From NCBI GenBank assembly GCA_022799315.1, contig JAAWOE010000002.1:1-64000 (forward strand): a stretch of 64,000 bases of DNA. Direction: 5' to 3'. The notes beneath the pieces were generated by a model, which was not told where the DNA came from, made no database searches, and saw only the letters and a list, made by a program, of their open reading frames with translations. The position numbers and the translations under genes were made by a program. Of the stretch, positions 36,138 through 44,075 are shown in pieces. The stretch is from Clostridia bacterium (GTDB lineage: Bacteria > Bacillota > Clostridia > TANB77 > CAG-508). The number at the start of each line of letters is the position of its first letter. Positions within the stretch are counted from its first letter, which is position 1.

Positions 36138-38091
36138 TAATAATTTTTCTAATTCCTTAATCTTATCTCTTATTTCAGCAGCCTTTTCAAATTCCATATT
36201 GCTTGCATGGTTTAACATCTCATCTGTTAATCTATTGATAATATCTTTTACATCCTCATCTTGTTTAATTTCGTATTCTGCACTAATATCTTCCACAATT
36301 GTTGCTTTTATTGTATCTCTTACAGATTTCTTAATTGTCATTGGAGTAATTCCATTAGCTTTATTATATTCGCTTTGTATTTTTCTTCTACGATTTGTTT
36401 CTGTAATTGCTTTTTCCATACTCTCAGTCAATTCATCGGCATACATTATAACCTTGCCTTCTGTATTTCTTGCAGCACGTCCTATTGTTTGAATTAGTGA
36501 ACGTTCTGAACGTAAGAAGCCTTCTTTATCTGCATCTAAAATTGCAACAAGTGATACTTCTGGAATATCCAAACCTTCTCTTAATAAGTTAATTCCAACA
36601 AGAACATCAAATTCACCAATACGTAAGTCTCTTATAATTTCCATTCTTTCTAGTGCTTTTATTTCTGAATGCATATACCTTACTTTTATTCCAATTTCAG
36701 CAAGATATGCTGTTAAATCTTCAGCCATTTTTTTAGTTAATGTAGTAACAAGTACTCTTTCTTTCTTTTCTACTCTTTCATGAATTTGTGTAATTAAATC
36801 ATCTATTTGATTTTCTACTGGTCTCACTTCAATTTCTGGATCAAGTAACCCTGTTGGACGTATAATTTGCTCTACAACATTTTCCTTAGAATGCTCTTTT
36901 TCATAATCTGCTGGTGTTGCACTAACAAATACAACTTGATTTATCTTATCTTCAAATTCATCAAATTGTAATGGTCTATTATCTAGCGCAGATGGAAGTC
37001 TAAAACCATATTGTACAAGTGACTCTTTTCTTGCTCTATCTCCATTGTACATTCCTCTTACTTGTGGAATTGTTGCATGAGATTCATCTACTAGTAATAA
37101 GAAATCTTTTGGTAGATAATCTAATAAAGTAAATGGTGCACTACCTGGTTCTCTTCCACTAATATGTCTTGAATAATTCTCAATTCCTTGACAAAAGCCT
37201 GTTTCCTTCATCATTTCTATATCGAAATTTGTTCTTTCCTCTATTCTTTGTGCCTCAATTAGTTTATTATTATCCTTAAAATATTTTATTCTTTCTTCTA
37301 GTTCTTCTTCTATTGTATTGATGGCTCTTTCCATCTTATCTGTTGATGTAACATAGTGAGAGTTTGGGAAAATCATAACATGGTTACGTGTGCTTATGAC
37401 TTTGCCTGTTAATGGATTAATTTCTGATATTTTCTCAATTTCATCTCCCCACATTTCTACTCTAATTGCCTTTTCATTTTCATCTGATGGGTAAATTTCA
37501 ATAATATCGCCTTTAGCCCTAAATGTTCCTCTTTTAAAATCTATTTCACTTCTTGTATATTGCATTGTAACAAGCTTTCTTAGTATTTCATCTCTTGTTT
37601 TTTGCATTCCTGGACGAAGTGAAATAATCATGTTTTCGTAATCTATTGGGTCTCCTAATCCATAAATACAAGAAACTGAAGATACTATTATAACATCTTT
37701 TGTTTCAAATAATGCAGCTGTTGCTGAATGTCGAAGCTTGTCTATTTCATCATTAACCGAAGAATCCTTTTCGATGTATGTATCTGATGATGCAATATAT
37801 GCCTCTGGTTGGTAATAATCATAATATGAAACGAAGTATTCAACGTTATTCTCTGGAAAGAACTCTTTGAATTCTGAATATAGTTGTCCTGCTAGTGTCT
37901 TATTATGTGCTAAAACCAGTGTTGGCTTTTGCACTTTTTGTATTATATTTGCCATTGTAAAAGTTTTTCCGTGAGCCTGTAACACCTAGAAGTGTCTGGA
38001 ATTTCTTACCCTCCATTATTCCTTTACTTAAATATTCTATTGCCTGTGGTTGGTCGCCTGTTGGCTTATAATCTGATACTAATTTAAACAT
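36135..38091 (-). CDS. uvrB: UvrB excinuclease subunit, with a +1 frameshift at CGG in the P-loop
   Basis: As one protein of 651 residues this is a full Uvr[10 protein letters not shown] near 14, the Walker [14 protein letters not shown] near 36-48, [12 protein letters not shown] (beta-hairpin), DE.H motif [21 protein letters not shown], helicase motif V/VI text and the C-terminal UVR domain. At 37969-37971 the zero frame reads TCA CGG AAA and would stop after 62 residues. Skipping the C gives GGA AAA ACT, the invariant Gly-Lys-Thr. UvrB cannot work without this loop, so the gene needs a shift, an edit, or the base is an error. ATG at 38091 after AGGAGG. Confidence 0.93.
37969..37971 (-). other. 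CGG codon at a +1 frameshift (uvrB Walker A)
   Basis: Zero frame GGC TCA CGG AAA AAC; the required reading is GGC TCA, one skipped C, GGA AAA ACT. Confidence 0.9.
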
Positions 38092-38102
38092 TTTTCCTCC
38101 TT

Positions 38103-38228
38103 TGTGACCGACAAAAATGACATCTATTATCCTTACAGTAGTCTTTAACTTAGCTGCTATTTCTTTTTGAGTTATATTTGATTTTGTTCTATTAACTCTA
38201 AAATTTTTCTTTGTGTTAAAATTACACC
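38103..38228 (-). pseudogene. Decayed helix-turn-helix fragment
   Basis: In the gap between uvrB and the RhuM gene one frame gives [15 protein letters not shown] and a second gives [19 protein letters not shown]. Joined, they are the winged-helix text found at the end of many AlbA_2/RecG-like regulators ([27 protein letters not shown]). The join needs a one-base shift at GAACAAAATCAAATA, with no CGG there. No start codon is visible. Probably the tail of a lost gene. Confidence 0.45.
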
Positions 38229-38255
38229 GACACTATAATCTTATTTTACATTCTG

Positions 38256-39260
38256 TTACTTTAATTTCTTTATATCTTCACCCATTATTTTCAAATAGTC
38301 TTTTTCTGCCTGTGTTAAATGATTTTGCATATACTTATCATATTCTCTATGAGCTTTTTCTAATGCTTCCTCGTGAGATACTTTCCCCTTGTTATTTAAT
38401 ATATCTTTTCTAGTCATTTTTAAAAAGTTATCTAATTCATTTGTCCAGTCCTTCATTGTCATTGTATGCATGCTTAATGCATTAATTTCTGCTATATCTA
38501 AATATGCTGATACCATTCTATTTAGAATTTTAAGTTCTTCTTCTGTTAAATAATTTTTAGCAATTTCAGTTTCACTTCTTGTTGGAATATTTCCTTTAAA
38601 ATTTGTTAGTCCTATATTTTCTTTATTGCTATCTACTCTATTATAAATAACTTCTGCTGCAGTGTTTCCATGTGTAGCATAATGCATTTTGTTTTGAATT
38701 GTTTTAAAAAATTCTTTTGTTAATTCATTGTTTGCATCATAATCAACACTTGTTGCATAAATATCTAAAATTTTTCTCCAAAATACTTTTTCTGATGAAC
38801 GGATATCTCTAATTTTCTCTAATAGTTCTTCAAAATATACTCCTCCACCATTATTTTTAAATCTATCACTATTGATATTATATCCTTTGATTAAATAATC
38901 TTTAATTAATTTATTTGCCCATATTCTAAACTGAGTACCTCGAATTGATTTTACACGATATCCAACAGCTATAATTAATTCTAAATTGTAAAATCTAATT
39001 TTTCTTTGAACTTCTCTATTCCCTTCTTTTTGAACTGTCAAGAATTCCTTTACAGTTGAATTTTCTTTTAATTCACCCTCTTCAAATATATTTTGTATAT
39101 GTCCGCTTATGTTTTGTTTGGTTGTATCAAATAATTCTGCCATTGCATTTTGAGTAATCCATACATTTTCTTCTTCTAGCCTTACTTCTATTTTAACTTG
39201 TCCATCATCTGTTGTATAAAATATTATATTACTTTTATTATCAATTATATTATTTTCCAT
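38256..39260 (-). CDS. RhuM family protein
   Basis: 334 residues from the ATG at 39260, with AGGAGGTGTTAAT before it. NIIFYTTDDGQVKIEVRLEEENVWITQNAMAELF near 10-42 and RFYNLELIIAVGYRVKS, then RGTQFRIWAN near 115-125, are the diagnostic text of the 'virulence RhuM' family (PF13310). HTH-like helices lie in the first 70 residues (a DNA-binding look) and a helical C-terminal half follows. Found in defence and mobile regions; biochemical role not established. A promoter overlapping a palindrome lies upstream. A gene remnant follows it. Confidence 0.88.
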   Translation of the reverse strand: MENNIIDNKSNIIFYTTDDGQVKIEVRLEEENVWITQNAMAELFDTTKQNISGHIQNIFEEGELKENSTVKEFLTVQKEGNREVQRKIRFYNLELIIAVGYRVKSIRGTQFRIWANKLIKDYLIKGYNINSDRFKNNGGGVYFEELLEKIRDIRSSEKVFWRKILDIYATSVDYDANNELTKEFFKTIQNKMHYATHGNTAAEVIYNRVDSNKENIGLTNFKGNIPTRSETEIAKNYLTEEELKILNRMVSAYLDIAEINALSMHTMTMKDWTNELDNFLKMTRKDILNNKGKVSHEEALEKAHREYDKYMQNHLTQAEKDYLKIMGEDIKKLK

Positions 39261-39329
39261 ATTAACACCTCCTAAATACTGATTCATTTTATCATACTTA
39301 CTCCTATATTTAAAATAATATTTTATAGC

Positions 39330-39351
39330 TTACACGAATTTTACACGAATT
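39330..39351. repeat. Two tandem 11-bp repeats in the RhuM leader
   Basis: TTACACGAATT occurs at 39330-39340 and 39341-39351, between the RhuM promoter and its start. It could be a binding site for an iteron-like regulator. Confidence 0.5.
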
Positions 39352-39387
39352 CGGTCACAATCTTTATATTTTCAAACCTTTGTTTGT

Positions 39388-39417
39388 ATTTTATCATAGT
39401 ATTGACTACTTGTCAAT
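39388..39417 (-). promoter_or_regulatory. RhuM promoter with overlapping palindrome
   Basis: Minus strand TTGACA (39411-39416), 17 bases, TAAAAT (39388-39393). ATTGAC (39401-39406) and GTCAAT (39412-39417) form an inverted repeat covering the -35 box, a likely operator. Confidence 0.65.
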
Positions 39418-39548
39418 TACTTTTTTTAATATAAAAACTTTCCTAAAGTTTAAAATTATTTTTATATTTTTTCTGTTTCTTATGGACTTTTATTATTATT
39501 TTGTGTATTATAGTTATATTAAAATTTGATTTTAATGGAGGTATACAA

Positions 39549-39941
39549 ATGTCAAAAATATTAAATATAGGAACAATCTTATTAGTTATAATTTTACTAT
39601 TAGCGCCAACACTTGTTAATGCTAGTGATGTTAATATGAATTTAACAAATACAGCTTCAGCTGATTTAAACCAAAACTCAAATCAAAATAATTCGCAAGC
39701 AGCTACAAACACATTAGATTCTGAAAATCAAACACCTTCTGCTGGAGATATGGCAAGAACACCAACCACACAAACTTCAACACCAGAAACATATACTTCT
39801 GGAAGTAGTACAGTTAGTAGTTTAAGTTCATTGCCAGAAGCAGACCTTGGTTTAACTAATATTTTATGTATTATTTTAATTGTTATTGGAATACTTTTAA
39901 TATTACTTGCAATCGCAATTATAATTCGTTTAAAAAATTAA
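39549..39941 (+). CDS. Small exported protein with C-terminal membrane anchor
   Basis: 130 residues from the ATG at 39549 (GGAGGTATACAA before it). Signal peptide at 4-25 (ILLVIILLLAPTLVNAS). A low-complexity Asn/Gln/Thr/Ser stretch follows (about 28-95), then a membrane helix near 105-126 and the short basic end RLKN. Layout: N-out linker tethered at the C-terminus. No enzyme motif. It pairs with the next gene, which has the same plan. I do not recognise the family. Confidence 0.75.
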   Translation: MSKILNIGTILLVIILLLAPTLVNASDVNMNLTNTASADLNQNSNQNNSQAATNTLDSENQTPSAGDMARTPTTQTSTPETYTSGSSTVSSLSSLPEADLGLTNILCIILIVIGILLILLAIAIIIRLKN

Positions 39942-40099
39942 TTTTATTTTGATAAATTTTTAAAAATTTCAAACATGAAAAATTTGACTATACTACTATT
40001 TTCTAGTAATATAGTCTATTTTTTTATGTATTAAATTGTCGAATTTTTTAATACTAATATTGTTAAACAAATTTAAAATTTTATTAGGAGGTAAAAATT

Positions 40100-40519
40100 A
40101 TGACAAAGAAATTTATAGTCGTTTTACTAGCTATCTTCTTACTATTATCTACATCTTATGTATTTGCTGCTAACAATGAACTTGGCGATTCTGCAAATAA
40201 AACTTCAAATACTGTAAGAAATGTTGTTGGTGGTGCTGAAAATGTTGTAGAAGATGCCGCTGGTGCAATTGGTACTGGAGTAAGAGATTTAGGAAATACA
40301 TTTACAGATGGTGCTGCACGTGTTAGAGATAATGGGAATGATGGTTATGATGCAACAAGAACTGCAACTGCAAGAACTGCAAATGATAATACATTTTTAG
40401 GAATGAACTCAACTACTTGGACATGGTTTGTTCTAGCAATTGCTGCAATTGCTATAGTTGGTCTTGTTTGGTATTATGCAATGCAAACTAAAAATGAATA
40501 TAATAATCATAATGATTAA
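40100..40519 (+). CDS. Small exported Gly/Ala/Asn-rich protein with C-terminal membrane anchor
   Basis: 139 residues; ATTAGGAGGTAAAAATT before the ATG. Signal peptide at 3-23 (ending YVFAAN), then GDSANKTSNTVRNVVGGAEN and similar short-helix repeats (NVVEDAAGAIGTGVRDLGNT), reminiscent of late-embryogenesis-like or apolipoprotein-like amphipathic repeats. TWTWFVLAIAAIAIVGLVWY at 107-126 is the anchor. It sits 158 bases after the 39549 gene. Own terminator. Unknown function. Confidence 0.75.
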   Translation: MTKKFIVVLLAIFLLLSTSYVFAANNELGDSANKTSNTVRNVVGGAENVVEDAAGAIGTGVRDLGNTFTDGAARVRDNGNDGYDATRTATARTANDNTFLGMNSTTWTWFVLAIAAIAIVGLVWYYAMQTKNEYNNHND

Positions 40520-40523
40520 TTAG

Positions 40524-40567
40524 AAAATTAGTTTTAGATATAAACAAAATTATCTAAAACTAATTTT
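40524..40567 (+). terminator. Intrinsic terminator after the 40100 gene
   Basis: AAAATTAGTTTTAGATA (40524-40540) pairs with TATCTAAAACTAATTTT (40551-40567), then T6. Confidence 0.9.
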
Positions 40568-40645
40568 TTCCTTTTCTATATCAAATTTTAGTGTTATAAT
40601 AGTTACAGAATCAGATACTGTTTTTACTAATATACTCTATACGAG

Positions 40646-40803
40646 AACATATAGTAATATAAGAGTAAAAATGAGTTCGACCATACTGAGCAAGGCGACG
40701 TTTTTTCTTTTTCTTAGGTATAATGTGTTATATTATTTATTAAAACCAATTATACTAAAACGCCTTGGAGAACGGAATTTTTAATCTTATATTACTATAT
40801 GTT
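40646..40803. ncRNA. Candidate structured RNA / inverted-repeat element, copy B
   Basis: Arms 40646-40664 and 40785-40803 pair over 19 bp, and TAAAAAT/ATTTTTA adds 7 bp. After an asymmetric loop, GTTC (40675-40678) pairs with GAAC (40770-40773), then CAAGGCG (40691-40697) with CGCCTTG (40761-40767). The boxes ATGAGTTCGACC and TTGGAGAACGGAA are shared with copy A at 21.2 kb while the arms are unrelated in sequence. It stands between a terminator and smpB, and the right arm ends 47 bases before the smpB start. Confidence 0.6.
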
Positions 40804-40849
40804 TCTTTTGATGATTACTACCAACAAAATTATTAAAAGGAGAAAATTT

Positions 40850-41302
40850 ATGTCATCACTTATTGCAAAAAATCCAACTGCAAAACATAATTATATAATA
40901 GAAGATACTTTAGAAGCAGGTATTGTTCTTAGCGGAACTGAAATAAAATCTATTCGTGCCAGTAAAGTAAATTTAAAGGATAGCTATGCTATTATTAAAA
41001 ATGCAGAAGTTTTTGTTTTGGGTATGCATATAAGTCCATACGAACATGGAAATATTTTTAATAAAGATCCTTTACGAAACAGAAAACTTTTGTTAACTAA
41101 ACGTGAAATAAATAAACTTATTGGATTGACTAAACAAAAAGGTTATGCTTTGGTTCCAATGTCTTTATATTTCAAAGGAAGTTTAGTTAAACTTGAACTT
41201 GGAATTGGCAAAGGTAAAAAATTATATGATAAGCGCCAAGAGTTAGCAAAAAAAGATGCAAATAAGCAAATTGCTATAAATTTAAAAACTAAAAATAGAT
41301 AA
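40850..41302 (+). CDS. smpB: SsrA-binding protein SmpB
   Basis: 150 residues from the ATG at 40850 with [38 protein letters not shown] near 12-34 and [36 protein letters not shown] are the SmpB signature. [20 protein letters not shown] near 125-145 is the tail that reaches into the ribosomal decoding centre. It works with tmRNA, found at 48.8-49.2 kb, in freeing stalled ribosomes. Confidence 0.96.
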   Translation: MSSLIAKNPTAKHNYIIEDTLEAGIVLSGTEIKSIRASKVNLKDSYAIIKNAEVFVLGMHISPYEHGNIFNKDPLRNRKLLLTKREINKLIGLTKQKGYALVPMSLYFKGSLVKLELGIGKGKKLYDKRQELAKKDANKQIAINLKTKNR

Positions 41303-41309
41303 ATATCTT

Positions 41310-41424
41310 ATATATGTCCGCTTCATCTTGCTGGAAGTTGGGCATTTTCTTTTTAGGCTTAAAAAGAAAAGCACAACTTCCACGTGAAGCTAATTCTTCA
41401 CTAGAAAGTTGCCTTTTCATATAT
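41310..41424. other. Nested and mutually exclusive hairpins between smpB and the lipoprotein gene
   Basis: ATATATG/CATATAT close the region. Inside, GCTTCA (41320-41325) and GGAAGTTG (41333-41340) pair with TGAAGC (41385-41390) and CAACTTCC (41374-41381). The same central strand can instead pair with CTTCACTAGAAAGTTG to its right (41397-41412). Alternating A, A', A repeats of this kind suit a switch or a strong bidirectional 3' end. No gene fits here. Confidence 0.5.
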
Positions 41425-41434
41425 GTTACATATT

Positions 41435-42016
41435 TTATTTGAATGAGTTTATTATTTTTTCCATTTTTGGTTGTAAGCTTTCAGCATCTTTTTCTAATCC
41501 ACCAACTGTTAAGATATATACTTTTGAATCTTTTACAATTGCCATTTGAGTAATTGTCATTGTTTGTCCTTGACTTGTTGCTGTGTAACTTAATTTAGCT
41601 GCTTTTCTTCCATTTAAGTTTATATATTCTGTTTTTACTTCATTATCTTTTATAGTCATTTGTTGTTTAATACCTATAATAGATGCCTCAATATAACCTT
41701 CAAATGTATATCTAGATGGGAATGCTTCTGATACAATGTTTACACTTGCACCAGCAATATCTGGGTCCATATACATTGGTTGTGTTGCTTTTCCTACTGA
41801 TTTGTAGTTTGATGGGTAGTAAAATTCTACGCCTTCCATTGCTTCACATTTAGTGTAGCCTTCCATATTTTCATCTGCTGTTACTACTGTTAGCCCTTCT
41901 AATTCATCTTTTGATGTTTTTTCTGCATTTGGTAATGCACTACATCCTGTAAGTGTTACTATTGCCATAACCATGATGATCATTAAAATAATTGATTTTG
42001 TTAAATTTTTTTTCAT
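41435..42016 (-). CDS. Lipoprotein with PsbP/DUF1795-like domain
   Basis: 193 residues. Lipoprotein signal: basic start, hydrophobic helix (8-22) and lipobox LTGC with Cys25. The mature part (GYTKCEAMEGVEFYYPSNYK near 53-72, then INLNGRKAAKLSYTATSQGQ and VYILTVGG) looks like the PsbP-like/DUF1795 alpha-beta fold of small surface lipoproteins. No known activity. It follows fba by 35 bases in the same direction but is unrelated in function. Confidence 0.82.
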   Translation of the reverse strand: MKKNLTKSIILMIIMVMAIVTLTGCSALPNAEKTSKDELEGLTVVTADENMEGYTKCEAMEGVEFYYPSNYKSVGKATQPMYMDPDIAGASVNIVSEAFPSRYTFEGYIEASIIGIKQQMTIKDNEVKTEYINLNGRKAAKLSYTATSQGQTMTITQMAIVKDSKVYILTVGGLEKDAESLQPKMEKIINSFK

Positions 42017-42051
42017 TTTTTTCTCCCCTTTTATTTTAATTTATTATATAT

Positions 42052-42996
<945 letters not shown>

Positions 42997-43048
42997 TTAA
43001 ATATTATAAATGTATTTTATTTCTAAAATTTTAATATGTCAATACTTA

Positions 43049-43945
43049 CTATTTAATAATACTATAAAAATTTTTGAAAGTATAACCCTGTTCTCTTAAA
43101 TAAGAAATAATTTCTGGTAGCGCTTCATAAGTTAATATTTTATCTCCTGCATCATGCATTAAAATTACTACTGAATTCTTATTTCCCACTGTTTGTTTTG
43201 TATTTTCTATAATAGCTTCTTTTGTTTTTGCTCCTGCCGCATCACTACTTAATGAATTCCAATCAATATAGGCTATATTATTTTCATCTAATATGTTTTT
43301 TGCCTGAGCTTTTATATTTTTATATTTCCCACCTGTTGAACCACCTGGAAATCTAAATAAATGTCCATCATAATCTGTTTCTAATATTCTAGATATTGTT
43401 TGTTTAGTTTTATTATATTCTTCTAATACCGCTTCTGGAGTTGCATAGATATTTCCATATATATGTGAATATCCATGGTTTGCAATAAAGTGTCCTTCTT
43501 TATATTCTCTTCTTAAAATATCTGGATTCAAGTCTGCCCTTGCGCCTAATACAAAGAATGTTGCTTTTATATTTTCTTGTTTTAATAAGTCTAATAGTAG
43601 TGGTGTTACAGTTTTTGAAGGTCCATCATCAAAAGTTAAATAAACTACTTTTTCTTCACTATGATATATGTTGTTTCTTAAAGCTTTTCCAATATCAGTA
43701 TAAACAGGATTAAAGTTCACTTTTGCAATATGTTTTGATTTTTCATTTTTTGTTTCACTTGATGCAACCACTTTTTCTTCTGGAACTGTATTTGTTTTTT
43801 CTGACATATTTTTAAATTTGTCTTTGTTTATATGATAAAAAACACAAAAACCAATAGCAGCTATAATAAGCACTGCTATTAATACTGTGATAATTACTTT
43901 TTTTCTATTCATCTTTGGTTCTACTTCTATTAAACCATATATCAC
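43049..43945 (-). CDS. Polysaccharide deacetylase (NodB domain), membrane-anchored
   Basis: 298 residues. A helix near 16-35 anchors the protein; the NodB domain is outside. VYLTFDDGPS near 102-111 has the metal-binding Asp pair, HFIANHGYSH near 152-161 the His-x3-His, FRFPGGSTGG near 205-214 and VILMHDAGD near 262-270 complete the five motifs. It likely removes N-acetyl groups from peptidoglycan or another glycan. Start is GTG at 43945, ten bases after AAAGGGG; an internal ATG 11 codons later has no site. Confidence 0.9.
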   Translation of the reverse strand: MIYGLIEVEPKMNRKKVIITVLIAVLIIAAIGFCVFYHINKDKFKNMSEKTNTVPEEKVVASSETKNEKSKHIAKVNFNPVYTDIGKALRNNIYHSEEKVVYLTFDDGPSKTVTPLLLDLLKQENIKATFFVLGARADLNPDILRREYKEGHFIANHGYSHIYGNIYATPEAVLEEYNKTKQTISRILETDYDGHLFRFPGGSTGGKYKNIKAQAKNILDENNIAYIDWNSLSSDAAGAKTKEAIIENTKQTVGNKNSVVILMHDAGDKILTYEALPEIISYLREQGYTFKNFYSIIK

Positions 43946-44001
43946 TTTTTAACGTCCCCTTTTGTTATTTTTTGTCGTTTATACACTTATTATACAACAA
44001 A

Positions 44002-44055
44002 AGCACTATTTTTAACAATATATTTTATAAATTTATATTGTTAAAAATAGTGCTT
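44002..44055. terminator. Long bidirectional terminator between the ATPase and deacetylase genes
   Basis: AGCACTATTTTTAACAATATA (split over 44002-44022) pairs with its complement at 44034-44055, a stem of about 21 bp. It ends the ATPase transcript on the minus strand. Confidence 0.8.
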
Positions 44056-44075
44056 CTGTTTTATATTATATGCGT

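Noticed and set aside
21222..40803. Group II intron or IS element for the two boxed inverted-repeat elements
   Set aside because: No reverse transcriptase or transposase frame, no domain V-like motif, and arms differ between copies, unlike terminal repeats of one IS.
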